Under the pieces are notes generated by a model, which worked only from the letters and a program-made list of their open reading frames with translations, ran no database searches and was not told where the DNA came from. The position numbers and the translations under genes were made by a program. Of a stretch of DNA of 64,000 nucleotides, positions 48,900-59,436 are shown piece after piece. This DNA comes from Rhodamnia argentea (taxonomy: Eukaryota > Streptophyta > Magnoliopsida > Myrtales > Myrtaceae), in NCBI RefSeq assembly GCF_020921035.1, contig NC_063155.1, forward strand, positions 23,801,294-23,865,293. Direction: 5' to 3'. Position 1 is the first letter of the stretch, and each line of letters opens with the position of its first letter.

Positions 48900-49280
48900 T
48901 GCCGAGACGTCGGTCTCGGAGAGGGAGGACTCGTAGGAGGCGAAATCGTCCTCCCTCTCCGTTTCCTGCGATGATGCTTCATGAGGAAGCGGCCGCTTTC
49001 CATGTCTCCGATCCACCTTTTCGCGAGCTTTTGGGATGGCCGATGGTAGATCGTGCTGCGTCCTTGTAAGATAGATCAAGACATGGACTAGGTGACGACA
49101 CGGGAATCAGCGCTAGGTGCGAGGACAAAGGGTTTGGAGGTTGATAGTGATGGTGCAAGTGAGCTAGTAGGGCGATTTTGGGAGAGACCGGAATTTGCCA
49201 AAAGCGAGGAGGGTTTTGGCTCGAGGGAAGAGGAATATAGGGTTCCGAAATGGGAAGGCTTGTTCAACGGGTCTCCCCCT

Positions 49281-49289
49281 CTATATATA
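49281..49289 (-). promoter_or_regulatory. TATA box of the ERF gene
   Basis: On the minus strand the sequence reads TATATATAG. It lies about 380 bases upstream of the ERF start codon and predicts transcription starting near 49250. The leader would contain two upstream ATGs: a two-codon uORF at about 49084 and a longer out-of-frame one at 49003. Confidence 0.5.
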
Positions 49290-49299
49290 CACACTCCCT

Positions 49300-52200
49300 T
49301 ATTAGTTCGCTAAGAGATGCTTATTTCTTTTTTAGAAACTGCTAGTCTGACGGTCATGTCGATTAGCTTTAAAAAATAAAAAAAACGATACCACCTTGTA
49401 AATACTTTATCTATTTGACGTATGGTCCTGTTTGTCTTCGGGCCCTCCGTGTTCCTAGAATTTGCATCTTGCCGAGCCCCCTTGCTTTGGCGAGCACTCC
49501 ACATCCATGTGGATGAGGTACGAATATAGTCAGTCCACGCACCACATATATGTTGAAGAGGGCATATTGGTCTGATACCATCTATAATGACTCGGCTCAC
49601 ATGAATACATAACCACACGACATTATGACCATTTGAAAGTGAGTGTTGACTTATGCATCACTTAATAAGAGCTCTCCCTATCAGCATGGGACTCGGGATG
49701 CCGCTCGACTATTGATGGAATGAATACGGTTGTCAAAATTAGACACATGGTCACCTAAACCCCACTTCTGTAATACTTTTTCTGTACACATTAAGTCCAT
49801 CGAAAATCTCTCTCGATATCTAGACAATTAGACAATCCACTGCCTAAATGTGGAACTCGAGAGAAGAGGCATGAAGAAAGCAATTGTCGAATGCTAAATC
49901 GAGTTTCAACAGCTGAAACTAATTTGGTTGTAGAAATTCACAAAGTACGAAAGGTTTGGTTCCTAAAAGAACGTGAAAAATAGTAAATACCATGTTTTAT
50001 AGGAGTGCTAACAAGGGCGGGGGATGACCAATGGTTCTATTCCACAAACGTGTTTGATTGCCAAAACGTGAATTACACTAATGGGACGTTTGCATTAAAA
50101 AAAACAAAGAACTCTATTCTAATTACTACGAAAAAATGGAAGATTTAGTTACGATTAGAAAAACGTTTTTCTATCTTAAGAAAGTAGCGGGACATGAGCC
50201 CCGCGGCCGAAAATGACCCAAAAAAAAAACGCCTTTACGCTCTATTAAGCAATTTCACATACTAACCTTGAAACCCAACAACTCTCTATGAGTATTTACA
50301 CCCCAAAAACCTATAAATCTATCTCCCTGTGTTTTTTTAGGTTTTGCGCTTTTCCTCGCATTTGGAAGCCTGTTGGAATATTTGCTGACATGTGGTGCGT
50401 TGAAAATTAAGGCAATCCCAAAGATTACTTCGAGGAAAAATTGACCCCGCAACCGCCAAACGTATCTCTGCCTTTCGCGGATTTCGTGGCCCCAGAGCAG
50501 TCGTCGCCCGAGCCATGAATGATGTCCACGTAATGAATGACATCCTCATGTCGAATTTTGCCATTGAAATTTTGTACTTTGTCTAGTTTTTAAATTTTGG
50601 CAAGAAAATTATTAATGCCTTAACTTTTGGTTTACAAAGTAAAAAAAAAAAAAAAAGGTGCAAAATGACTATGAACCGATCTTTATATTCCAAGGATTAT
50701 TCATTTGAAATTTCATTCTTTGCGGGTCTCGCTCACTTTTCTAAGCGGCACAAACCGAAGGAGGGGTACGAAATACTTATTTTTGGTTTGAAAGGTAACA
50801 ATCAGTACAGAGTACTATAAACTTGTCTTATTTTGTTCGTCTCGTAGTTCATTGTCGTCGCATTTTATAACACGTGTTTTCCAAGTTGGACGTACTTAAT
50901 CCGTCTCGACATTTGTATAAATTCAAGAAATTAACCTGTGATGTGCAAGATATCATTTTCGAAATCACTATTTATATTTTTTGGAGTTTAATTAACCATT
51001 CAAATTACCGTACTCGTAGAGGGGAGGCCTTCCGAATATTTGACAATGCATATTCTAATGGCCCGAATGTGAAGTAACAACTTTATAGTATCAACCCAAA
51101 CTTGGGCCATGTAATGGGCCAACACAGGCCCAACAGGCTTGTACTAGCTGTCCCAGTCCCAATACAAACACTGCATTGCCATTCTAGCCACGATTAGTAA
51201 TAGCCGCGCCTTTTCTACTTCCACTATAATTAAAACACTTCCAATTACGGTGTTTTAAGTGTTTTGATAATACTAACTCTCGTGGGTCATACCCTTTTTT
51301 TAAAAGCATCCATTTTGCTTGGTTGTGGTCTCCCGTTTGTTTTTTTCTCTGTCTTTTCTCATGGGTCCCATTTTCCGCCTTTCTTTTTGCTTCTATCCGT
51401 TCCCTCTCAATCTGATCATGGTTCGAGCCTTGGTAGTATCTGAAAGGGGAAAAAAAAAAAAGAACACTCTCCCTTGTCGTTTGCCTCTATCACTTGCCAT
51501 CTATACCACGTTGCACTCATTAATCTTTAAGCGGAGTTTGAAACCTAGGAACAACATACCTATAAAGTATTGCATCGAACTTCTTAACAGCGATCAAAAC
51601 ACCGAGATTCAAACAATTGACAGGCAACTGAGCCTCCTCATTGCATAAGGGCTTGGACTTGAGGGTCGAGTTCGCAATCATCTCTTCAGCCCTCTCAATC
51701 ATATTATATATTTAGTTCATACCCAAGACATGGTAAAGTCGGATAAAACAGGGATATAAACCGAATAAAACTACTCATGGGGAAGTAAGATAAAGGTGGA
51801 TATGATTTTTAATATTCATAATATAAAAATTTATTTTTCTCAAACAACGTACTTCTTGAATTAATAAAATTAAACTATAGTTGAATATAAATAATACATT
51901 AATCATAATATCAAAATATCAAAATAACAAAAAATAGCAAAAATTCTTTTTTTTTTTTCATTTCTTTTTGGTTAGTGTGGTAGCATTTAGAACAAAATCC
52001 CACGTTGGAAAGTTGATAAAAAGATGTAGGTACGTGTGTTTCGCAGAAAATGAATTATTTGAAAACACTTTTCTAAAACTGAACGCTTGCATTACTTATA
52101 ATAATCAGTTAATAAAAAATATTTTTCTTATTTGGTTATGCCTTGATTGGCCAAATCGTGGCTTCGACCTTGCCCTTATCTCAATTAATCTCTCCTCCCC

Positions 52201-52796
52201 TTGGCCCATTAGAGAATTGGTCATGCTTTGATATGTGGCTCAATCGCGACTGGTTGACAAAACAATGCAGACAAGGGAAGCCGGCAAATTGGATATGTAA
52301 CCTTGAAAAAAGTATTGTCTTTGAGGATTGGACATGGGGTCCCAATCCCTTATTCGTCAATTGTCAATAGTAAAAACCTCTTTACATTGACTAGTTATCA
52401 TAAGTGATGCAATTGTTGTTGAAATACTTTTTTCCGTTGACTAATTATTATAAATGATGCAAATGATCATGTTATATAAATATCGTTAAAATTATTCATT
52501 TTCTACGAAACAAACTCATCCAAAGTGTTTATAAGTATGTATACAATGATAAGCATTGTTTTTTTGCACAATATTTTTGTACTTAATTTTGATGACACTA
52601 CATTATCACGATTGACTCGAATTCTTCGGATGCGAATGGAACGACTGGAATTGATGGATGAAATCATTCGGTTTGAAATGTACAAAACGGATGTGGACCA
52701 ACCTACTACTTTTGATTTTGTCCTCTTAATTTTTTCCAATCCGTCAATCACGTCTCTCTCTCTTGTGGCCATCAATCAGTTATGGTTAGTAACTTT
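49300..52796. other. Long intergenic stretch, no gene recognised
   Basis: AT-rich DNA with scattered short frames and poly(A)/poly(T) tracts. The stretch 52060-52140 resembles one arm of an AT-rich MITE (AAAACACTTTTCTAAAACTG..). No domain, tRNA or complete element could be supported. Confidence 0.4.
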
Positions 52797-53395
52797 AAGG
52801 CTCTGTTAGTGTGGAAAAATGAGTTGTTTTCGAAAAATAAATTTTAGGAAAATAATAATATTTTTGGGTGTTTGGCTGAATCTTGAAAATGAATTGGAAA
52901 ATATTTTCCATCGTTCGGTATGAAAATTTTTGTTTTTCTCTTTTCTTTCAATTTGTTTTACTTTTTTTTTTCTTTTTCTTTCTTCTTCAATTGGTCGCCG
53001 ACCACGGCGACGGCTTGCGATCGGCCGTAGTTGAGGCTCGGCCTCGCTCGATTGTGGCCGGGCCTCGCCACAGGCTAGCGAGGCTCGAGCTTGCCTAAGG
53101 CCGGTCGCTAGCGATTAGCCAAAGAACAAAGGGAAAAACAAAATAAATAATAAATAAAGAAAAATAAAAGAGAAAAAAAAATAAAAAAAAATGTGAAGAA
53201 GTCGAGGAAAGAAATATAAGAAAAATGTTTCCTCTTCTCAAAAAGAGGAAATCATTTTCCCCACTTTTGAAGGTATTTTTTTCACGAGAAGAAAATATTT
53301 TCTTTGACTTGTTTATTTTCCAAGAAACAAACACTAGAAAATCCGAAAAATATTTTCTTGGAAGTTTTTTTCTGCGAAATGAATAAAGCCTTAAT
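52797..53395. mobile_element. TIR element with GC-rich core
   Basis: The left end reads AAGGCTCTGTTAG and the right end reversed reads AAGGCTTTATTC. Both arms then carry 'GAAAATATTTT' and 'GTGTTTG' type words, in opposite orientation. The core (about 52995-53115) is GC-rich and partly self-complementary (GGCCGTAGTTGAGGCTCGG.. / ..CGAGGCTCGAGC). No coding capacity is seen. The arms are imperfect and the target duplication is uncertain. Confidence 0.5.
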
Positions 53396-54059
53396 TGCAA
53401 ATAATAATGGCCTTTTACTCCATTGAGATGGTTGGCCTTGCAGCAGATGCATAACTTGTCTTTCACGAAATCACAAATTTGACTCGGGTCGTGAGCGAAT
53501 CTATGAACAACTCGTGTTTCATTTCCTAGCTGTAACATGTCAGTATTTCAATTAGAGGTAGTTGTTTACCATGCGTTTCCGTAAGTTTTTAACATTTCAT
53601 GAGAAATAACAACCGACCAGAATCATTAGTAGTTTTCGTTTCTCTCTTCAGTAAACTATCTTATTTATCTTGACTTCCCTTTATATTTATGTAAATTTTT
53701 GCAGTCTATTAGCAGGTGATTGTCCTCATTCGCTGTAATTTCTCTTGTCTGGTGTGTGGATATCCTAAAATCGTTGGGATCCCAATTATACTACAAGATT
53801 CGCAACTTGAAAATGTCGACAATTGGTAATTAACTACTAATACCGAAAGTTACCTCGAATTATCATAAGCGAGAGTACATCAACTTAATAATTGTCTCCA
53901 CCATTGTAATTTACATGTACCACTTTGTAAATAAACTTTAGTAGCCTTCCGCGAGAGGTAGTGTTGCTCTTTTATGTACCAACAAGATGTTAGAATTAGA
54001 TGACAATAACGTTTGTTCCTTCCATTATAATTATGAATTCAAAGCTTCAATAAGAGCAC
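53396..54059. other. Intergenic, nothing recognised
   Basis: No gene, RNA or clear repeat is seen. Confidence 0.35.
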
Positions 54060-54835
54060 TCCGAGTAAAATCCTAAATTTACCCAATCGGTCTAGGGGAG
54101 CGAGCCCTTAAAATTGGGTGTGTGCAATCAGATCGGGTAGAATTAGGAGCCGAACTGGACCACCCGATAAATGGGTCTGAGTCTCGATTCCAACATGAAC
54201 AAATCCGGTTCTCGATTCTAAATTTTTGGAACTAGTTAGAATAAATTCGATTTCTGATTCCAAGTAAAGACCCACCTAGGAACCAGACCGATTTTGGGAA
54301 CATGATCGGTTTTAGAACCGATTCTTAGCTACAGTAAAAATCACATTATTTTTCTAAGTTGAGTCTAACTTTGCCTCGACTCATTTATTTCATCGCCATT
54401 CTTTGTCACCTCTCTCTATTCTTTGGAGCAATATTTTTATGGATGAATGGAGTTCAAAATTTTATTTTGATGAATGGAAAACGAAGTTTTATAATTTATA
54501 TTTTATGTTACGCATTTAAAATTTTTATTGTTTATAATTCTACGTGGTTACGCATTTGAACTTTTCATCGTCTATATTGGTACGTAACCACGTGTTTGGT
54601 GGATATGAATTTAAGGTGATTATCTTTTACTTTGAGTCGTTTTGTTGCTTACATAATTTTGATGTAGAAAATGAAATCAAAAAAAGGAAAAAAAAAAAGG
54701 TTTTCGGGGTATACCCTGAGCCGGATTGGAAAGCCCGTAGGTTCTAGAACTGATTCAAAAAAAAAAATGGTAGATTTTATGCTCAAAAAATTGAGAGTCG
54801 AACGGATCCTGAAACCGATCACCCTTACTTAAAAT
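54060..54835. repeat. Degenerate repeat with ACCGA/TCGGT-rich ends
   Basis: It begins near GGGTGTGTGCAATCAGATCGGGT and ends near GAAACCGATCACCC, so the two ends are loosely inverted. The interior alternates ATTCTAGAACC / GGTTTTAGAACC type words, as at 42545-43250. Probably a non-autonomous DNA element; type and exact borders are unproven. Confidence 0.35.
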
Positions 54836-55294
54836 CGCCCGGCAGTGGATTGTGTGAAAGATGGTCCATCACCACTTTAGAACTAAAATAAAAGAAGAAA
54901 ATGTTCTTCCAGTGCTCGTGTGTTTAAAGGGTACTATAATCCGTAACCTTCCGATTAACTTTCCTGTGGAGTTCGTGAACTACCCCAAATAATATTTGCA
55001 ACATTTTTTCTCAGTTTGTAAGTTTCATCCAGGAATAGTAATTTTCCCATATTTTCGCAAGTTCAATGGTCTAATTGCCATGTATCTTTCTTTTGTTGTT
55101 CTTTTACTTTAAGATTCGTAGTAATTTTCCTTATGTTCTCATAAATTTGAGGTCCCATCGTTGCGAACCTCCCGTTAAATTACCCCTTCATTAGAACTTT
55201 CCTTTACCGTCCACGACACTAGTAAAGTACCTGTAAATATCCTTCGGAGATTTCTTTAAAAAGCAGTAATTGTGATTATGGTATTATTGTAAAA
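54836..55294. other. Intergenic, nothing recognised
   Basis: No feature is seen before the tRNA gene. Confidence 0.35.
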
Positions 55295-55368
55295 CGCTAG
55301 AAGGAGGGCTTGAATCTCCGACCTTGTGGTTAACAGCCACACGCTCTAGCCAACTGAGCTATTCCAGC
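55295..55368 (-). tRNA. tRNA-Asn (GUU anticodon)
   Basis: On the minus strand a 74-nt cloverleaf starts GCTGGAATAGCTCAGTTGG and ends TTCTAGCG. The anticodon stem GTGGC/GCCAC type arm encloses CTGTTAA with anticodon GTT. The acceptor stem has one G-T pair, as in normal plant tRNA-Asn. The T arm reads GGAGA TTCAAGC CCTCC, so the last stem pair is A-C instead of the near-universal G53-C61. TTTT follows directly as a terminator. It may be functional or a decaying copy. Confidence 0.85.
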
Positions 55369-55449
55369 TTGTGGCTTGGATACACTCACTAAATAATAAG
55401 ATTTAAGTTCACAGGCTTCATTTAACCAAAAAATGTAATGGCACGCATG

Positions 55450-55975
55450 TTAACGATTCTCTGCTTTAGAAGTACCTCTTGAACAAAAATATGTTTGGTA
55501 AAGTAACTTCTGAAGCTGAAATTCATTTGGTTACATAACTTCATTTTCCTACATCTGAAGTAACTTTTTGCTTCAGTAATTATTTTCAACCCACTTTCAG
55601 AAGTACAAAAAAAAAAAAAAGAGTTACTTCTTTTTCAAAAGTAGAAATCTCTTTCACACTTTGTCTTCACTCTTTCTCACTTCGGCCTGTTTTCATTCTC
55701 ACTCCCAACCGTGCCTCTATCGTAGCCGCCAACTGCCAAACACCGCCACCACCACTATCGACCACCGCCCACCATCATTGTTGAGTCGCCATCTCCGACC
55801 GTCGAAGTAAAAAATAAATAATAATTTTTTATTGTTAAAAAATTAAAATAATTTCAATTGCATGAAAGTGTTTAGCAATATCATTTTTCTCAATAAATTA
55901 TAAGAAAAAAAATTAACTTTTAACTAAAAGTTAATTTCTAAAGTAGAAGTGTTGCCATATGCGTTCTAACAACCC
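55450..55975. repeat. TIR element with GC-rich core
   Basis: The left arm has CTTTAGAAGTAC and AAAGTAACTTCTGAAG words, and the right arm has TTAATTTCTAAAGTAGAAGTG in opposite orientation. A GC-rich core of ACCGCCACCACC type lies at about 55715-55800. This is the same layout as at 52797-53395. No coding content is seen. Confidence 0.45.
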
Positions 55976-56289
55976 AACCACCACCTCCCGCACGATGGAC
56001 AGCAACGATTCACGAAAACTGAGGTCAACACAGTTGGGATCCAACCTTCGATGTTGGGGATGACGAAGGACACCGACGCTAGGGTTTCTTCCGGTGAATC
56101 GCGAACAAGGCAAAGGTGCTTCCCTCAATTGGTTGGAAATTTGTCACTCTGAGTACTGCGGGATGGGGTTCATCGCGGTCTGTTCATTTTCACATAAGTT
56201 TGCCTGAGAGTATTTGATACAACTTGGTGTTTCACGATCAAGAATTGCATGATGATTGAAAATTAGTTTAGCCCTAGATTGCGTGGGAT

Positions 56290-56750
56290 ACTAAAGAGCT
56301 CTAATAGCATGATTCCTCCTATTTTCAAGAAATTTCGTTCTTTCCATGATATTCCTATTCAAAAGTTATGCATAAATAAAACAAAATTCGTCAAAAAAGA
56401 TTGTCGGAAAGATGAGTTACACTATTCGAAAGATTTGCCCACTCAAAAGGAATGCAATTGGGCAAATGACTGAAGAAATACTCTAATAGCACGATTCCTC
56501 CTAATTTCGACAAATTTCGTTCTTTCCATGACATTCCTCTCGAAAAGTTATGCATAAGCAAAACAAATTTCACAAAAAAAAAAAAAAAATTGTCGGAAAG
56601 ATGAGTTACACCGCCCGAAAGATTTGCCCTCTCAAACGGAAAGCACCTGGACAAATGACTGGAGAAACGTTCTAATAGCCTAATTCCTCTTATTTTCGAG
56701 TAACTTCGTTCTTTCCACGATATTTCTCTCGAAAAGTTACGCATAAGTAT
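56290..56750. repeat. Tandem repeat, ~186-bp period, about 2.5 units
   Basis: The word 'CTAATAGC' with GATTCCTCCTA..TTTCG recurs at about 56299, 56482 and 56671. Each is followed by 'TTCGTTCTTTCCA', and the first two by 'TTGTCGGAAAGATGAGTTACA'. Frames across it on the minus strand are repeat artefacts. Confidence 0.7.
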
Positions 56751-56927
56751 CCATAGTATTTGGACCAAAAAAAAAGTATCCATAGTATACTTATTAGAAC
56801 ACAGTTAACGAAAAATGTTTATTTTCAAAATACGAATTACCCCCACAAGATAGGATATGCAAGACACTAAACACATAGACTTCTAACACACTTCAACAAA
56901 AACCTCTAATGTTTTGTATTTTCACGT

Positions 56928-57182
56928 AGGCTTTATTTGTTTCGCAAAAGATGAATAATTTGAAAAAAAAAATTCATAAAAGTAATTGCTTATGTCACAT
57001 ATAAAAATGAATAAACAAATAATCTTTTTGTCGTTCATGATAATAGTTAAATATAAATTATTGTCGATAGGGAAAGTATTTATCATTGGGTAATTATTCG
57101 AAGCGATACAAGCAATTATTTTTAAAAAAATATTTTTCAAATTACTTATCTTTTGCAAAAAAAAAAAAAAAAACGCGGCTTA
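56928..57182. mobile_element. Small TIR element (MITE), ~255 bp
   Basis: The left arm reads GGCTTTATTTGTTTCGCAAAAG and ATGAATAATTTGAAAAA. The right arm reversed reads GCCGCGTT..TTTTTGCAAAAG and ATAAGTAATTTGAAAAA. Inside, both carry AATTGCTT. The whole is AT-rich and non-coding. Confidence 0.6.
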
Positions 57183-57374
57183 ACTTATTATATGCACTAT
57201 TGACAAAAAAAAAACTTATTATATGCACTACGCACGCTTTGATCTTGACATAATTGCATATAATTAAAAAAAAAATTGAAGAGAATTTCAAAACTTAATA
57301 TAAGTACTTAAGAAAACTTAGAAGGAAAAGAATACAAATAGAAAATATTTTCATAAATCCATCTTCGTAACAAA

Positions 57375-57755
57375 GGAAGTGTTAACACCACGAAAAATCT
57401 AAAATTAATACACACGTGATAAATTTATCCTAAATTAATTTTTTGAGCATAAAAAATTTCAAACCGATGCACATGTGACATAATTATCTTTCATTATTTT
57501 TTGTTAAATTTTACAGTCGAAATCGTAAATTGGATAACATGTGACAGTTGGCGGATATAGCAGTTTGCGATTTTTATTCTCCATTTATCACAAGTGTACC
57601 GGTTTGAAATCTCTTGTGATATTAATTCAATTCAAAGGAAATCGACGGAGAGTAATTTTGTTAGCAGTATACCAATTTAGGATTTTCATGATCAAAAAAT
57701 TAATTTGAAATAAATTTATCGTAAATATAATCGATTAAAATTGGAATAAAACTTT
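57375..57755. repeat. Relative of the 20.8-23.8 kb element arm
   Basis: Subunits of the form 'ACACGTGATAAATTTATCC' and 'CGATGCACATGTGACATAA' match the arm subunits of the large element at 20812-23796. The right part is inverted relative to the left. The next element (57756-58676) was inserted at its right edge, since the same AATTAATTTG/ATTAATGGG type sequence continues after it. Confidence 0.5.
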
Positions 57756-58676
57756 GGGAAAAATCCAAAAAAGGGCCCGAAGTCCTCATGTTTTTTCAAA
57801 TAAGGGTCCCAAGTGAATGTTGTTTCAAAAAAGGGCCCGAAGTCTTCATTTTTTTTCAAATAAGGGCCTCAAGTGAATACTGTTTCAAATAAGGGCTTGA
57901 AATGATCATAAAATTTCAAAAAAAGGCCTAATTTAAGGGTATTTTAGTCTTTTCACTTATTTAATTTTTTCTTTTTTTATTATTCATTTTGTTTTCTGTT
58001 TTCTCACCCAAAAAAAAAAAAAAAAGGAAAATTGGACATTCACAAAGGGACGGAGGCGAGGCGGGGTCGCCGGCGACCCCGCCGGTCAGAGGCGAGGGCC
58101 TCTGGCCCTTGCCAAAACCGGGAGAGGGTCGGGCCCTCTCCCGGATCTCGGGTGAGGGCCGGCGGTCCCCGCCCAGATCGGGACCGCCGGCCGTCGCCCG
58201 GACCGGGCCGGGTCGCTCGGTCAAGGCGACCCCCACTCGCGATGGGGCGACGGCCGGCGGTCCCGATCTGGGCGGGGACCGCCGCCCTCACCCAGATCCG
58301 GAGAGGGCCAGAGGCCCTCGCCTCGGACCGGCGGGGTCGCTGGGTCGCCGGCGACCCCGCCGGCCTCCGTCCCGCCCGCCGACCCCCCCACCAGCGGTGG
58401 GCCGGCGGCCACAGGCGGGAGGGGCAGCCCTCCCGCCTGTGCGGGAGTGTTTTTTTTTTTTTAATCAGAAAAAAGAAGAAAAATGAATAAAAAAATTAAA
58501 ATGTGAAATGACGGAAAGGCCCTTCAGGCCAAACCCTTTTTTGAAACATTATGAACACTTCGGGCTCTTAATTGAAACATTCTATGTCACTTTGGGCCCT
58601 TTTTTGAAACATAGTTAACTTTGGGCCCTTAATTGAAAAAACAAGAGGACTTCAGGCCCTTTTTTGGATTTTTCCC
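57756..58676. mobile_element. MULE-type non-autonomous element with 9-bp target duplication
   Basis: Ends are inverted: GGGAAAAATCCAAAAAAGGG on the left, and the same sequence reversed on the right. TAAAACTTT flanks it exactly at 57747-57755 and 58677-58685, the 9-bp target size of Mutator-like elements. The inverted arms are about 200 bp and hold five or six subunits of ~30 bp (AAGGGCCCGAAGTcctcat type). The core (58048-58373) is extremely GC-rich and palindromic: 58048-58199 pairs with 58243-58373 around a ~43-nt loop. Frames that stay open in the core result from composition and show no family resemblance. No transposase is present. Confidence 0.85.
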
Positions 58677-59436
58677 TAAAACTTTTGATGATCAAAAAAA
58701 TTAATGGGACGCCGTTTCTGGTAAAAAAAAAACCCACGCGCTCTAGCGCAAGTGCGTCCACGCCACATCCCAATCCCCAGAAGATGGGCGAAAGACGACG
58801 AAATTTCCCATCCTCTTCAGAAGCCAAGTTCGCTCTGAAGTCGCACTCATAAATCCGAATTCCATTTTTTTTTTTTAAAGTAAAAAAACCAGAACATCTG
58901 ATCTGAGCTCTCTCTCTGCTCTTCGTGCTCTCGAATCCGAGAGATCTCTTTCTCTCTCTCTCTCCCTCTCGCGCTCCATTTGTCTCTCTCCGCGTCTCTC
59001 GCTCGATCGGTCGCTGAAGCAGACGCAAATCCAGACGCACACAGACAGAGAAGCTACGCAAATTCGCATCAATCTTGACCGCACAGGTTGGAGAACCGAC
59101 TCATGTCTTTCATTTTCGCTTTTCATTTTGCTCGCTCGCTCGCTCGCTTTTAGGATTTCCGGCGGAAAAGAATCGCGATTCGAGCCTCCGACGAGGACCT
59201 CGCCGTCGCCTTGTTCGTTCTTGTCATTTCTTGGATCGGAGTCCGTAGTTCCTGTAAAATCTGATTCACTGAGTGGGAGTGAAGTGAAGTGATGCTAGAT
59301 TGTGATTTGTTGTCAGAAGCGCGAGTCTGAGGTTACTAAGTCTTATCGCGAGTCCGTGTGATGTTTCGCTGTTTCTTGAAGTGATTTTAATCGGATCGGG
59401 AACTAATTTTTCCTTAGCTTCGACGTCTAGGATACA
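58677..59436 (+). promoter_or_regulatory. Likely promoter and leader intron of the otubain gene
   Basis: CT-rich stretches (58905-58990) look like a transcription start region. A donor (GCACAG|GTTGGA) at 59087 and an acceptor (TTTTTCCTTAG) ending at 59417 suggest a 5'-leader intron ending 19 bases before the start codon. The MULE-type element lies only ~230 bp upstream of the CT-rich start region. Confidence 0.4.

Noticed and set aside
56391-56783. 130-codon minus-strand frame
   Set aside because: It repeats the same peptide because it runs through a tandem repeat; no family is recognised.
57961-58490. Pro/Arg/Gly-rich frames up to 165 codons
   Set aside because: They lie in the GC-rich palindrome of a MULE-type element; composition alone explains the lack of stops.
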